Positions 9,935 to 20,047 of a DNA stretch of 64,000 nt are shown piece after piece. How positions within the stretch are numbered: the first letter of the stretch is position 1; each line of letters starts with the position of its first letter. Below the pieces are notes generated by a model. It saw only the letters and a program-made list of their open reading frames with translations. It ran no database searches and was not told where the DNA came from. Position numbers and translations under genes: made by a program. This stretch comes from Ostreiculturibacter nitratireducens. Its GTDB lineage: Bacteria; Pseudomonadota; Alphaproteobacteria; Rhodobacterales; Rhodobacteraceae. The stretch lies in contig NZ_JAVQHL010000001.1 of NCBI RefSeq assembly GCF_032670585.1, forward strand, positions 1,178,001 through 1,242,000. The letters run 5' to 3'.

Positions 9935-10804
9935 ATGCGGATCGTCTTTGCTCTGGTCCTGCTCGCGGGCCTAGGCCTCGCCGGCTTCGCCGTTTTTATG
10001 GCACAAGGATACATCGAACAGATCCAGGCAGAGCGTGACCAGCTGATCGCCATGCGGGATCAGGCGCCTCACCTGAGCGATGTCGTCGTCGCCAAGAAAA
10101 CGATGAAGTACGGCGACCGAATCACGCGCGACGATCTTCAGACGATCAAGTGGCCAACGGACAGCCTTCCGGCGGGCGTCTTCAACTACATCGAGGCCCC
10201 CGATGGCGCCGGGTCCGATGTCAAAGCATTCTTCGCGCGCGGCGAAACGCGGCCCCGCGCCGCCCTGCGCAGCTTCGAGCCATTCGAACCGGTGCTGGCC
10301 AGCAAGGTCACTCAACCGGGGGTTGACGCCGGTATCAACGCGAACCTGACGCCGGGAATGCGAGCCTTCGCAATTCGCGTCGACGTGCTTTCCGGCGTAT
10401 CGGGCTTCCTGCGTCCGGGCGACCGGGTGGACGTCTACTGGACGGGCCGGATCGGCGACAGCAACGTCACGAAGTTGATCCAGACCGGCGTCCGGCTCAT
10501 CGCCATCGACCAGAACGCAGACGCCGACCGGACGGAAGAAACCATGATCGCTCGGACGGTTACGGTGGAGGTAACGCCGGAGCAAGTCGCCGCACTCACC
10601 CAGGCGCAGTCAACCGGCTCTCTCACGCTCTCGCTCGTCGGCAGCAATGACGTCAGCGAAGTGGGCCCGATCGAGGTCGACCAGAGAACTCTTCTTGGCC
10701 TGCAGGAGGAAGTCGTCGTTGCGCCCGAAGTGAAAGAAGTCTGCACCGTGCGCACGAACAAGGGCGGCGAAATCGTCGTTGTGGAGATCCCCTGCCCCGA
10801 CTGA
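9935..10804 (+). CDS. cpaB: Tad pilus assembly protein CpaB/RcpC
   Basis: A 289-residue protein with one N-terminal membrane anchor (residues 1-20) and a periplasmic part containing a SAF-type domain (DVVVAKKTMKYGDRITRDDL) and a RcpC/CpaB region (RAFAIRVDVLSGVSGFLRPGDRVDVYWTG, then VTVEVTPEQVAALTQAQSTG). CpaB proteins sit in the periplasm and are thought to work with the secretin. The start at 9935 is favoured by AAAGGA seven bases upstream over the in-frame ATG at 9920. It is followed by its own terminator at 10834, separating it from cpaC. Confidence 0.93.
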   Translation: MRIVFALVLLAGLGLAGFAVFMAQGYIEQIQAERDQLIAMRDQAPHLSDVVVAKKTMKYGDRITRDDLQTIKWPTDSLPAGVFNYIEAPDGAGSDVKAFFARGETRPRAALRSFEPFEPVLASKVTQPGVDAGINANLTPGMRAFAIRVDVLSGVSGFLRPGDRVDVYWTGRIGDSNVTKLIQTGVRLIAIDQNADADRTEETMIARTVTVEVTPEQVAALTQAQSTGSLTLSLVGSNDVSEVGPIEVDQRTLLGLQEEVVVAPEVKEVCTVRTNKGGEIVVVEIPCPD

Positions 10805-10833
10805 GAGTCCACAGGCAGGTTCGAGAACCTCTG

Positions 10834-10865
10834 AAGGACACCGCATATGGTGTCCTTTTCTTTTT
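10834..10865 (+). terminator. Rho-independent terminator between cpaB and cpaC
   Basis: Nine-base stem AAGGACACC (10834-10842) with GGTGTCCTT (10849-10857), six-base loop, then TTCTTTTT. A small inverted repeat AGGTTC-GA-GAACCT lies just before it at 10817-10830. It implies that cpaC has its own promoter in the 155 bases that follow. Confidence 0.88.
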
Positions 10866-11020
10866 GGGCGCGCAACTTAGCCGTATGTGTTGCGATTTGC
10901 CCACATAAGGAAATTAACGCAACCAGTTGATTATTGCATAAAAAGGCCGAGTCCCGCATGCTTCCGGCAATATGGGTAGACGACCCGGTAAACGAGGCGT
11001 GATCAGAGAGGCAGGGTCAC

Positions 11021-12406
11021 ATGACAATACAAAAGGTTCTTTGGGCCGGCATGCTGGGCGTCACGCTCACCATGACGGCCATTCCCGCGGCAGAAGCGCA
11101 GACTTTGCGAGTGGTCAGTGGTTCCCCCTCCAGCGCGCTTCAGGTTCCCATGAACCGGGCCGTCGTAGTTGAGGCAGATGCACCATTCGCAGAACTTTCG
11201 ATCGCCAACCCCGGCATCGCGGACATTTCCACCCTTTCGGACCGCACGATCTACGTTCTCGGCAAGGCACCCGGGCGCACAACGCTGACGCTCCTCGGAC
11301 CGGACGGCGGTCTGATCGCCAACGTCGAGGTTCAAGTGACCCCGGACGTCGCTGAATTCAAGGAGCGGCTCCAGCAGATCCTGCCGGGTGAGAATATCGA
11401 GGTCCGCACAGCGAATGACGGCATCGTGCTGTCGGGCGTTGTTTCTTCGATCACGAAACTCGACCGCGCGCTTGATCTTGCGAACCGCTACGCGCCGGAT
11501 CGCGTTTCCAACCTGATGATGGTCGGCGGCACCCAGCAGGTCATGCTGAAGGTCCGCTTCGCCGAAATGCAGCGCTCCGTGCGGAAGGCGCTCGGCAGCA
11601 GCGTCGCCGTCAGCGGCGGCTTCGGCGATGCCTGGACCGGCTCCTACCTCAACGGCAACATGATGGGCGGGTCCACCTACACCTTCCCGACGGGCACGCA
11701 GGCCGGCGCTGCTATCGGAGGCAGCATCGGCGGACTTGAATTCGAGGTTCTCCTCGAGGCCCTGGAAACCAAAGGCATGGTCCGCACGCTCGCGGAGCCC
11801 AACCTTACGGCACTCTCCGGCCAGGAAGCGCGCTTCCTCGCCGGCGGCGAAGTACCGATCCCGAAAGACGCCGGCGACGGCAAGATCGCGATCGACTACA
11901 AGCCGTTCGGCGTCGAACTGACCTTCCTTCCGACGGTCGTCGATGGCGACGTCATCAACCTCGCGATCAACGCGGCCGTGTCGAGCATCGACACCGCCCT
12001 GTCGAGCGAGGAAGAGCGGGTCTTCCGTCGTCGTGAAACCCGCACGACGGTCGAGATGCGCGACGGCGAAAGCTTCGCCATCGCAGGCCTCCTGCAGGAC
12101 GACTTCCTCGACTCGGCCGGTCAGGTGCCGTGGCTTGGCGACATCCCGATTCTGGGTGCGCTCTTCCGCAGCTCCGAATACCAGCGCCGGCAGAGCGAAC
12201 TCGTCGTGATCGTGACGCCGCACCTCGTGACCCCGCTTCGCGGAGAAGCCTTCGCGCTTCCGACGGATCGGGTCCACCCGCCGACCGAGGCAGAACTGTT
12301 CCTCTTCGGCAAGACCGCCAGAGCCGGCAAGGCCCCCACCACGGGTGGCGCTGCCGAAGTCGCGAAACAGGACTTCTCGGGGTCCTATGGCTATGTGATG
12401 GAGTAA
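11021..12406 (+). CDS. cpaC: Tad pilus outer-membrane secretin CpaC/RcpA
   Basis: A 461-residue secretin that forms the outer-membrane channel for the Flp pilus. A signal peptide ends at AEA26. The N-terminal domain (VPMNRAVVVEADAPFAELSIANPGIADI) and a BON-like segment (ENIEVRTANDGIVLSGVVSS) precede the secretin core, with VRTLAEPNLTALSGQEARFLAGGE, VELTFLPTVVDGDVI and the terminal ELVVIVTPHLVTPL. The start ATG follows GAGAGGCAGGG at 11006-11016. The OmpA-like lipoprotein gene begins 4 bases after the stop, so the two form one unit before the terminator at 13094. Confidence 0.96.
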   Translation: MTIQKVLWAGMLGVTLTMTAIPAAEAQTLRVVSGSPSSALQVPMNRAVVVEADAPFAELSIANPGIADISTLSDRTIYVLGKAPGRTTLTLLGPDGGLIANVEVQVTPDVAEFKERLQQILPGENIEVRTANDGIVLSGVVSSITKLDRALDLANRYAPDRVSNLMMVGGTQQVMLKVRFAEMQRSVRKALGSSVAVSGGFGDAWTGSYLNGNMMGGSTYTFPTGTQAGAAIGGSIGGLEFEVLLEALETKGMVRTLAEPNLTALSGQEARFLAGGEVPIPKDAGDGKIAIDYKPFGVELTFLPTVVDGDVINLAINAAVSSIDTALSSEEERVFRRRETRTTVEMRDGESFAIAGLLQDDFLDSAGQVPWLGDIPILGALFRSSEYQRRQSELVVIVTPHLVTPLRGEAFALPTDRVHPPTEAELFLFGKTARAGKAPTTGGAAEVAKQDFSGSYGYVME

Positions 12407-12410
12407 TCAG

Positions 12411-13073
12411 ATGCGCACGAAGATGAGGCTCCTTCTGATCACGGTCGGTGTCGCGGCGCTTGCTGGCTGCTCCGCTGAAACCAACAACTTCCGCGCCTTC
12501 TATTCGGAGGCTGGCAGCGACGTGGACATGGGCGATTTCGGAAATTCGACCATGCAAAACACGATGCTGATGAGCAATCCGGAATCCTACGCGATTGATC
12601 TGACGCGGAAATTCGCGGCCGACGTGCCGAACACGGTGAACTTCGAGTTCAACAAGGCCACCCTCGATGCCGAGGCCCAGGCGGTCCTTCGCCGCCAGGC
12701 GGACTGGATCAAGCAGTTCCCGGAAATCCGGTTCCGCGTCTATGGCCACACCGACCTCGTGGGATCGGACGCCTACAACAAGCGGCTTGGCCTTCGCCGG
12801 GCGCAGGCGGTCGTCTCGTTCCTCGTCGGGCAGGGCATCAGCCGGTCGCGCCTCGAGGCGGTGGCTTCCTTCGGCGAAACACAGCCGCTGGTCTTCACCC
12901 AGGCGCCCGAACGGCAGAACCGCCGGACCGTCACCGAGGTTTCGGGCTTCGTCGAGAAGAACCCGGCCCTCCTCAACGGGAAGTACGCTCACGTGATCTT
13001 CCGCGAATACGTTGCGGGCGCGACCTTCCCGCATCCGTCGATCGAGCTCCTGGCCATCGGCGCCAGCCAGTGA
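12411..13073 (+). CDS. OmpA-family lipoprotein of the Tad locus
   Basis: A 220-residue outer-membrane lipoprotein with lipobox LAGC (Cys20) and a C-terminal OmpA/MotB-type peptidoglycan-binding domain: TVNFEFNKATLDAEAQAVL, FRVYGHTDLVGSDAYNKRLGLRRA and a final RQNRRTVTEV. It probably anchors the secretin to peptidoglycan and occupies the place taken by CpaD/RcpB in other Tad loci, although it is unrelated to CpaD in sequence. It starts 4 bases after cpaC. No gene symbol is assigned because the name varies. Confidence 0.92.
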   Translation: MRTKMRLLLITVGVAALAGCSAETNNFRAFYSEAGSDVDMGDFGNSTMQNTMLMSNPESYAIDLTRKFAADVPNTVNFEFNKATLDAEAQAVLRRQADWIKQFPEIRFRVYGHTDLVGSDAYNKRLGLRRAQAVVSFLVGQGISRSRLEAVASFGETQPLVFTQAPERQNRRTVTEVSGFVEKNPALLNGKYAHVIFREYVAGATFPHPSIELLAIGASQ

Positions 13074-13093
13074 TTCGCCACAAAATCGGTTCG

Positions 13094-13130
13094 AGGGCGG
13101 GATTTTCAACAAATCCCGCCCTTACCTTTT
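13094..13130 (+). terminator. Rho-independent terminator after the cpaC-ompA unit
   Basis: Twelve-base perfect stem AGGGCGGGATTT (13094-13105) with AAATCCCGCCCT (13111-13122), five-base loop TCAAC, followed by a short T run at 13127-13130. Confidence 0.85.
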
Positions 13131-13270
13131 GATCGTATCGGGAATCCGCACAATTACGATCTTCATGCCCAAATCTGGCCCTTATTGTCCGCGATACATA
13201 CGGAAATCATTGATACGCGCGGAATTTCGCGACTCGCGTAAACGTGTTCGTCTGCGACCCGAGGCCACAT

Positions 13271-14593
13271 ATGGCGAAGACCGAAAATCAGCCCTATGAT
13301 CGGCCTCTCGACAAGGAGAGGCAGGAAGCAATGGGGAACGGAACAGGGGCAACGTCCGCTGGGGCTCTGCAACCGAAGGCAGCTCCAATCACCGCGTGCA
13401 CAATATCTAGGGACGTTGCGAATTTCGATCTGCTGATCGAGGACATGGAGGCGGAGGTCGGCGAGGCCTGGGGCGATCTGACGTTCGAAGACGCCTCGGT
13501 CTTCCTGAGCCAGCCCGAGGCCGAATCGCTTCAGTTCGTTGCCATCGCCGTTGACGAGGAGGATGAGGCCGACCTGAGCCGGATCGCCTCGATCATCCAG
13601 ACCGCGAAGGACATGGGCATCAAGGTCATCCTGATCGCCCAGGAAGTGAGCCCGGTGATCCTTCACCAGCTTCTGCGTCTGGGTGCCGACGACTTCGTCC
13701 CCTACCCGCTTCCGGAAAACGCATTGCACGAAGCCGTCGAAAGGCTTCGCAGGGTAGCGAGCCAGCCGACCGGCCCGGCCGCCGTGGTGCCCGGACACAA
13801 GCCGCAAGCCGACCGTAACGGTGTCGTGCTGCCCGTTCATGGTCTTGCTGGCGGCGTCGGCGCAACGAACTTCGCGGTCAACCTGGCGTGGGAACTCGCG
13901 ACCATCCAGAAGGATGACGCGCCGAAGGTCTGCCTGCTCGACCTCGATTTCCAGTACGGCTCGGTCGCGACCTACCTGGATCTGCCTCGGCGCGACGCGG
14001 TCTACGAGATGCTCTCGGACACCGCGCATCTCGACACTGACGGTCTGGCCGGGGCGATGTTGTCGTTCCGCGACAAGCTCTCGGTCCTGACGGCCCCGTC
14101 AGAGATGTTGCCCCTCGATTTCGTGACCTCCGAGGACATCAACCGGCTCATCAATCTTGCGCGGGCCAATTACGACTTCGTCGTGATCGACATGCCGCAC
14201 ACGGTGGTGCAGTGGACCGAAGCCGTGCTACACCAAGCGCATGTCCATTTCGAACTTCTGGAACTCGACATGCGCTCGGCACAGAACGCGCTGCGCATGA
14301 TCCGCGCGCTGAAGTCCGAGGAACTGCCGGTAGAAAAGCTGCGCTTCGTCCTCAACCGTGCGCCGAAATTCACCGATCTCACGGGGAAGGGCCGCGTGAA
14401 GAGGCTCAGCGAAAGCCTCGATATCGACATCGAAGGCCAGCTGCCCGACGGCGGGGACCAGGTGTCCCAGGCCAACGACCACGGATTGCCGCTGGGCGAA
14501 ACCACACCGAAGAACCCGCTGCGCCGGGAGATCCAGAAGCTCGCCAAGTCGCTGTTCGAACTGAGCAAGCAGACGGAAGCTGCAAAGGTATGA
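13271..14593 (+). CDS. cpaE: Tad pilus localisation ATPase CpaE/TadZ
   Basis: A 440-residue protein with an N-terminal receiver-like domain (about residues 40-165; AVDEEDEADLSRIASII, VILIAQEVSPVILHQLLRLGADDFVPYPL) and a C-terminal MinD/ParA-like domain (from about 185; LLDLDFQYGSVATYLDLP, DFVVIDMPHTVVQWT). CpaE/TadZ directs the pilus to the pole. The P-loop is atypical: GLAGGVGATNFAVN has Ala where both the signature lysine and the P-loop lysine of MinD-type ATPases stand. The first ATG (13271) has GAGG six bases upstream; the ATG at 13331, with AGGA four bases upstream, is a real alternative that would remove 20 residues. Confidence 0.92.
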   Translation: MAKTENQPYDRPLDKERQEAMGNGTGATSAGALQPKAAPITACTISRDVANFDLLIEDMEAEVGEAWGDLTFEDASVFLSQPEAESLQFVAIAVDEEDEADLSRIASIIQTAKDMGIKVILIAQEVSPVILHQLLRLGADDFVPYPLPENALHEAVERLRRVASQPTGPAAVVPGHKPQADRNGVVLPVHGLAGGVGATNFAVNLAWELATIQKDDAPKVCLLDLDFQYGSVATYLDLPRRDAVYEMLSDTAHLDTDGLAGAMLSFRDKLSVLTAPSEMLPLDFVTSEDINRLINLARANYDFVVIDMPHTVVQWTEAVLHQAHVHFELLELDMRSAQNALRMIRALKSEELPVEKLRFVLNRAPKFTDLTGKGRVKRLSESLDIDIEGQLPDGGDQVSQANDHGLPLGETTPKNPLRREIQKLAKSLFELSKQTEAAKV

Positions 14594-14607
14594 TGGGAGA
14601 CTGAGGC

Positions 14608-16029
<1,422 letters not shown>

Positions 16030-16034
16030 TGACC

Positions 16035-17003
16035 ATGATCATTTCGCCGACCCCAATCATCTACGGCCTCATCTTCGTTGCCGTGCTGCTGCTGGTTCAG
16101 GCGATCTACATTCTGGTCTTCGGCAAGTCGATCAGCCTGAACAACAAGGTGAACCGCCGGCTTGCGCTTCTCGAGAAGGGTGGGCAGCGCGAACAGGTGC
16201 TGGAACAGCTCCGCAAGGAGATGACGCAGCACATGAACGTGAAGGGCATCCCGCTCTACTCGATCCTGGCCTCCAAGGCCCAGAAGGCCAATATCGCCTT
16301 CTCGCCGCGCCAGCTCGTGCTCATCATGGTCGGGATGACGATGTTCGCCTTCCTAGGGCTTTCGATCGCCACGCCCGCAGGCGTCGGCACGCGCTTGCTC
16401 CTCGCCTTCGCGATGGGCTTCGGCGGCGTGTATTTCTGGGTCAACGGGAAGGCCAAGAAGCGCATGCAGCTGATTGAGGAGCAACTGCCCGAAGCGGTCG
16501 AACTCATGGTGCGTTCGCTCCGCGTGGGGCACCCGTTCTCCTCGGCGATCCAGATCGTCGCGAAGGAAGTGCCTGACCCGCTCGGGACCGAATTCGGCGT
16601 CATCGCCGACGAAGCCGCCTACGGCCGCGAGGTATCCGAAAGCCTCAAGCACCTCGCCGAACGGATGGACATGCAGGACCTTCGCTTCCTCGCGGTCGCG
16701 GTCACGATCCAGCAGCAGTCGGGCGGCAACCTGGCGGAGATTCTGGACGGTCTGGCGAAGGTCATCCGGGCGCGCTTCCGCCTGTTCCGCCGGGTCAAGG
16801 CGATTACGGCCGAAGCGAAATGGTCGGGGATGTTCCTGTCGTCCTTCCCGTTTTTCGTGCTGCTCATCATCCAGGTGTTCAAGCCGGATTACTTCGACAC
16901 CGTGAAGGATACCGCTTACTTCATTCCCACGGCTCTTGTCGTCTTCACCTTCCTGGGCTTGAACATCCTGTTCATGAAGATGATGGTCAACATCAAGGTC
17001 TGA
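16035..17003 (+). CDS. tadB: Tad inner-membrane platform protein TadB
   Basis: A 322-residue inner-membrane protein of the T2SS-F (GspF) family. There are hydrophobic segments at the N-terminus, around residues 95-135 and at the C-terminus, with the T2SSF domain (LPEAVELMVRSLRVGHPFSSAI and VTIQQQSGGNLAEILDGLAKVIRARFRL) between them. With TadC it forms the platform that the CpaF ATPase acts on. The start is the ATG at 16035, in register with the family; longer in-frame starts run into cpaF. Confidence 0.95.
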   Translation: MIISPTPIIYGLIFVAVLLLVQAIYILVFGKSISLNNKVNRRLALLEKGGQREQVLEQLRKEMTQHMNVKGIPLYSILASKAQKANIAFSPRQLVLIMVGMTMFAFLGLSIATPAGVGTRLLLAFAMGFGGVYFWVNGKAKKRMQLIEEQLPEAVELMVRSLRVGHPFSSAIQIVAKEVPDPLGTEFGVIADEAAYGREVSESLKHLAERMDMQDLRFLAVAVTIQQQSGGNLAEILDGLAKVIRARFRLFRRVKAITAEAKWSGMFLSSFPFFVLLIIQVFKPDYFDTVKDTAYFIPTALVVFTFLGLNILFMKMMVNIKV

Positions 17004-17012
17004 GGGGAAGTC

Positions 17013-18023
17013 ATGGAACAGCTGCAAACCATCAACGATTTCCTCGTCGAGAAGTTTGGTCCTCTCGGCCCGCTTTACGCCGTTGGCGCACTCGGTGTCG
17101 TTCTCATCGTTCTCGCGCTGCCGACGATGCTCAAGCGCAGGGTTGACCCGCTTTCGCGCCTGAAGGACAGCGCCGGGCCAAGCCAGAGTGCCCGCGCGCC
17201 GAAAACCGACCGACGCGGCACGCTGCGTCAGGGCGGGCATGGCGACAAGCTCCAGCGTTTCGCGTCTTTCCTTGAGCCGAAGACCGAAGAGGAACTGTCC
17301 ACGGCCCGCTTGAAGATGATGCGCGCGGGTTACCGCAGCAAGAACGCTGTGCGGTCCTTCCATGCGCTCCAGTTCGCGCTCGGGATCCTTTTCCTGACGC
17401 TCGGCGCAATCTACGCCTTCGTGACGGCGGCCACCGCCAACACGGAAGTGGCCCCGACGCAACTGATGCTGTACGTCCTGGTGCCGGGGGCGATCGGCTA
17501 TTACCTGCCCCGCTACTGGGTCGAACGCCGCGTCCAGACGCGCCAGCAGGAAATCCAGAACGGCTTCCCCGACGCGCTCGACATGATCCTCGTCTGCGTC
17601 GAGGCTGGCCAGTCGCTCGACCAGGGGATCATCCGCGTCGCGAAGGAACTCAAGGCGGCTTTCCCCTCTCTCGCCGAGGAATTCGGGATCGTCTCGACCG
17701 AAATCAAGGCCGGCAAGGACAAGCCCGGTGTGCTTCGCGCCTTCGCCGAACGGTCTGGCGTGCCGGACGTATCGTCCTTCGTCACCGTGATGATCCAGTC
17801 GCAGACCTTCGGCACCTCGATGGCCGAAGCGCTGCGCGTCTTCGCGGCGGAGATGCGCGACAAGCGCGTCATGCGCGCCGAGGAAAAGGCCAACAAGCTG
17901 CCGACCAAGATGACGCTTGGCACGATGATGTTCACCGTGCCGCCGCTCCTCATCATTCTCGTCGGCCCGTCCGTCTACAACATGCTGCAGACCTTCGCCA
18001 CGATGCAGGTCGGGACGCAGTGA
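17013..18023 (+). CDS. tadC: Tad inner-membrane platform protein TadC
   Basis: A 336-residue GspF-family membrane protein, the second platform component. An N-terminal membrane segment (ALGVVLIVLALPTML) is followed by a basic linker, two central membrane segments and the T2SSF domain with FPDALDMILVCVEAGQSLDQG and VTVMIQSQTFGTSMAEAL, ending in a C-terminal membrane helix. Start ATG 17013 follows the strong site GAGGGGAAG. It is coupled to tadB (9 bases) and tadD (4 bases). Confidence 0.95.
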   Translation: MEQLQTINDFLVEKFGPLGPLYAVGALGVVLIVLALPTMLKRRVDPLSRLKDSAGPSQSARAPKTDRRGTLRQGGHGDKLQRFASFLEPKTEEELSTARLKMMRAGYRSKNAVRSFHALQFALGILFLTLGAIYAFVTAATANTEVAPTQLMLYVLVPGAIGYYLPRYWVERRVQTRQQEIQNGFPDALDMILVCVEAGQSLDQGIIRVAKELKAAFPSLAEEFGIVSTEIKAGKDKPGVLRAFAERSGVPDVSSFVTVMIQSQTFGTSMAEALRVFAAEMRDKRVMRAEEKANKLPTKMTLGTMMFTVPPLLIILVGPSVYNMLQTFATMQVGTQ

Positions 18024-18027
18024 CGGC

Positions 18028-18594
18028 ATGGCCAACTTCCGCCCGGCACTGGTAGCCGCGCTCGTCGCGCTGAGCGCCTGCCAGTCTGCGATCGGCCTGC
18101 CGGGTAAATCCGGATCGCCCTACGCCCCGACCGGTCGCGTCAACAGCGACGACGCCATTGACGGGCTGATCGTGGGTCACAGGCTCATGGAGGCGGGCGA
18201 ATATGAACTGGCGCTGAAGGCCTATTACCGCGGAGCCCTGGAGCACGGCGCGACGGTGGATGTCCTTTCCGCCATCGGGTCGGCCAACCTCCGCCTGGGG
18301 CGACTTGGCCAGGCAGAGCGGATCCTTCGCCGCGCCATCGAGCAGGACGAAACCTTCGTTCCGGCCTGGAACAACCTCGGGGTCGTTCTGATGGAACAGG
18401 GGCGCGCCGCCGAGGCGAGCGAAGTCTTCAAGCGGGCTTTCGCTCTCGACAGTGGTCAATCGGACGAAATCCGCGAAAATCTTCGCCTCGCACTCGCAAA
18501 ACTGCAAAATCCCAGCTATGATCCGCCCAATAATAACGAGTTCAAGCTGGTGAGACGGGGGAACGGCCAGTTCCTGTTGCTCACCACACCCTGA
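18028..18594 (+). CDS. tadD: TPR lipoprotein TadD
   Basis: A 188-residue lipoprotein with lipobox LSAC (Cys18) and three TPR-type helical repeats (GHRLMEAGEYELALKAY, ANLRLGRLGQAERILRRAI, WNNLGVVLMEQGRAAEASEVF). TadD-type proteins resemble PilF-class pilotins and are thought to help the secretin reach the outer membrane. It lies directly after tadC, as in typical Tad operons. Confidence 0.92.
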   Translation: MANFRPALVAALVALSACQSAIGLPGKSGSPYAPTGRVNSDDAIDGLIVGHRLMEAGEYELALKAYYRGALEHGATVDVLSAIGSANLRLGRLGQAERILRRAIEQDETFVPAWNNLGVVLMEQGRAAEASEVFKRAFALDSGQSDEIRENLRLALAKLQNPSYDPPNNNEFKLVRRGNGQFLLLTTP

Positions 18595-18620
18595 GGAAGA
18601 GCAGCAAAGGACGCAGGCAT

Positions 18621-19484
18621 ATGCGCCATCCGGTTTTTCTAACGCTCTGCCTGGGCAGCGTTTTTGCGCTGTCAGCCTGCAACAACGGCACGAGCAACGC
18701 CGATGTCAAGCGCGCGATCGAGAGCGTCAACGTCATCGACGAGTCCAACCTCAACGACGTCATGCTGACAGTGGCCGACCCTAATGAAGCGGTCGCCTAT
18801 TTCGCCAAGGCTTCCGCGCAGAACCCGGACCGCATCGACCTCAAGCGCGGCCTCGCACGATCGCTCGTCCGCGCCCAGCGCCCGGCCGAGGCGGCGACCG
18901 TCTGGACGGCCGTGGTCGCGAGCCCCGAAGGCACGAACGACGACAAGGTGGGCCTTGCGGAGGCCCTGATCCGCGCGAACGAATGGGACAAGGCGGAGAG
19001 CGTTCTGAACTCGATCCCGCCGACGCACGAGACATTCGACCGCTACCGGCTGGAGGCGATGATCGCCGACAGCAACAAGAAGTGGGACAAGGCCGACAGC
19101 TTCTACCAGACCGCTGTTGGCCTCACGACCACACCGGCGGCCGTGCTGAACAACTGGGGCTACTCCAAGCTGACGCGCGGCGACTTCACCGGGGCGGAGA
19201 AACTCTTCGCGCAATCGCTCGTCCACGACCCGTCGCGGTTCACCGTGAAGAACAACCTGGTCCTCGCCCGCTCCGCGCAGCGCAAATACGATCTGCCCAT
19301 CGTCCAGATGTCGCAGACCGAACGCGCGATGCTTCTGCACACGATGGCCCTTTCGGCGATCAAGCAGGGCGATGTCGCCATGGGCAAGGCACTTCTTCTC
19401 GAAGCGATCGAGACCCATCCGCAGCATTTCGATGAAGCCGTGCGGGCGCTCGAAGCGCTCGATAGCGGAACGACGAGCGGCTGA
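18621..19484 (+). CDS. Second TPR-repeat lipoprotein of the Tad locus
   Basis: A 287-residue lipoprotein with lipobox LSAC (Cys20) and a series of TPR-like repeats (YFAKASAQNPDRIDLKRGLA, GLAEALIRANEWDKAESVL, NNWGYSKLTRGDFTGAEKLF, FTVKNNLVLARSAQRKY). It follows tadD by 26 bases and is followed 2 bases later by the prepilin peptidase gene. It looks like a companion of TadD, likely in assembly or stability of the pilus envelope complex, but its specific partner cannot be read from the sequence. Confidence 0.9.
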   Translation: MRHPVFLTLCLGSVFALSACNNGTSNADVKRAIESVNVIDESNLNDVMLTVADPNEAVAYFAKASAQNPDRIDLKRGLARSLVRAQRPAEAATVWTAVVASPEGTNDDKVGLAEALIRANEWDKAESVLNSIPPTHETFDRYRLEAMIADSNKKWDKADSFYQTAVGLTTTPAAVLNNWGYSKLTRGDFTGAEKLFAQSLVHDPSRFTVKNNLVLARSAQRKYDLPIVQMSQTERAMLLHTMALSAIKQGDVAMGKALLLEAIETHPQHFDEAVRALEALDSGTTSG

Positions 19485-19486
19485 CC

Positions 19487-20047
19487 GTGCCTGACCACCA
19501 GGAGACCGCGTCGCTCGTATTCCTGATCCTTGCGGGGCCCTTGGCCTTCTTCATCGCCTGGAGCGATCTCAGGACGATGAAGATACCGACATGGTCCACC
19601 GACCTGCTGCTTGGGATATTCGCAGTCGCGGGGCTTTTCGTGCTGCCCTTCGACGTCTGGGCCTGGCGCTGGCTCAACTTCGTCGTGGTATTCCTGATCG
19701 CGATCATTCTCTTCTACACGGTCCGCTTCGGGGCTGGTGACGGCAAGTACGCCGCCTCCATGGCGCCCTTCATCGACCCGGCGCATGTCATCGTCGTCGT
19801 CTATCTCTACTCGGCCTTCCTGCTCGCCGCCTTCTTCACGCATCGCGCCATGCGGGCCGTGCCTTCGGTGCGCCGGATGACGCCGGAATGGACCTCCTGG
19901 ACGCGCAAGGACTTCCCGATGGGGCTTGCGATCAGCGGGACGTTTCTCAGCTACCTCTTCTTCACCGCCTTCCCGGCGGCTTACGACGCGCTGATGTTCG
20001 ACTTCTTCCCCGCCGTCTACGAAGCCATCTTCCGCAGAAGTATGTAG
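19487..20047 (+). CDS. cpaA: Prepilin peptidase, CpaA/TadV-like
   Basis: A 186-residue membrane aspartic protease that processes the Flp prepilins and pseudopilins. It has about five membrane segments and lacks the N-terminal methyltransferase domain of PilD. The two catalytic aspartates are visible: Asp27 in WSDLRTMKIP and Asp85 in the GAGDGK motif. Translation starts at a GTG 2 bases after the TPR lipoprotein stop. Its last 31 bases overlap the 3' end of a convergent gene on the other strand. Confidence 0.93.
   Translation: MPDHQETASLVFLILAGPLAFFIAWSDLRTMKIPTWSTDLLLGIFAVAGLFVLPFDVWAWRWLNFVVVFLIAIILFYTVRFGAGDGKYAASMAPFIDPAHVIVVVYLYSAFLLAAFFTHRAMRAVPSVRRMTPEWTSWTRKDFPMGLAISGTFLSYLFFTAFPAAYDALMFDFFPAVYEAIFRRSM

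Noticed and set aside
10914..10930. CtrA-like site TTAA-N-TTGA ahead of cpaC
   Set aside because: The spacer is nine bases rather than seven and the second half-site is imperfect.
16353..18035. A 560-codon minus-strand frame opposite tadB and tadC
   Set aside because: Same argument; the plus strand carries conserved Tad platform genes.
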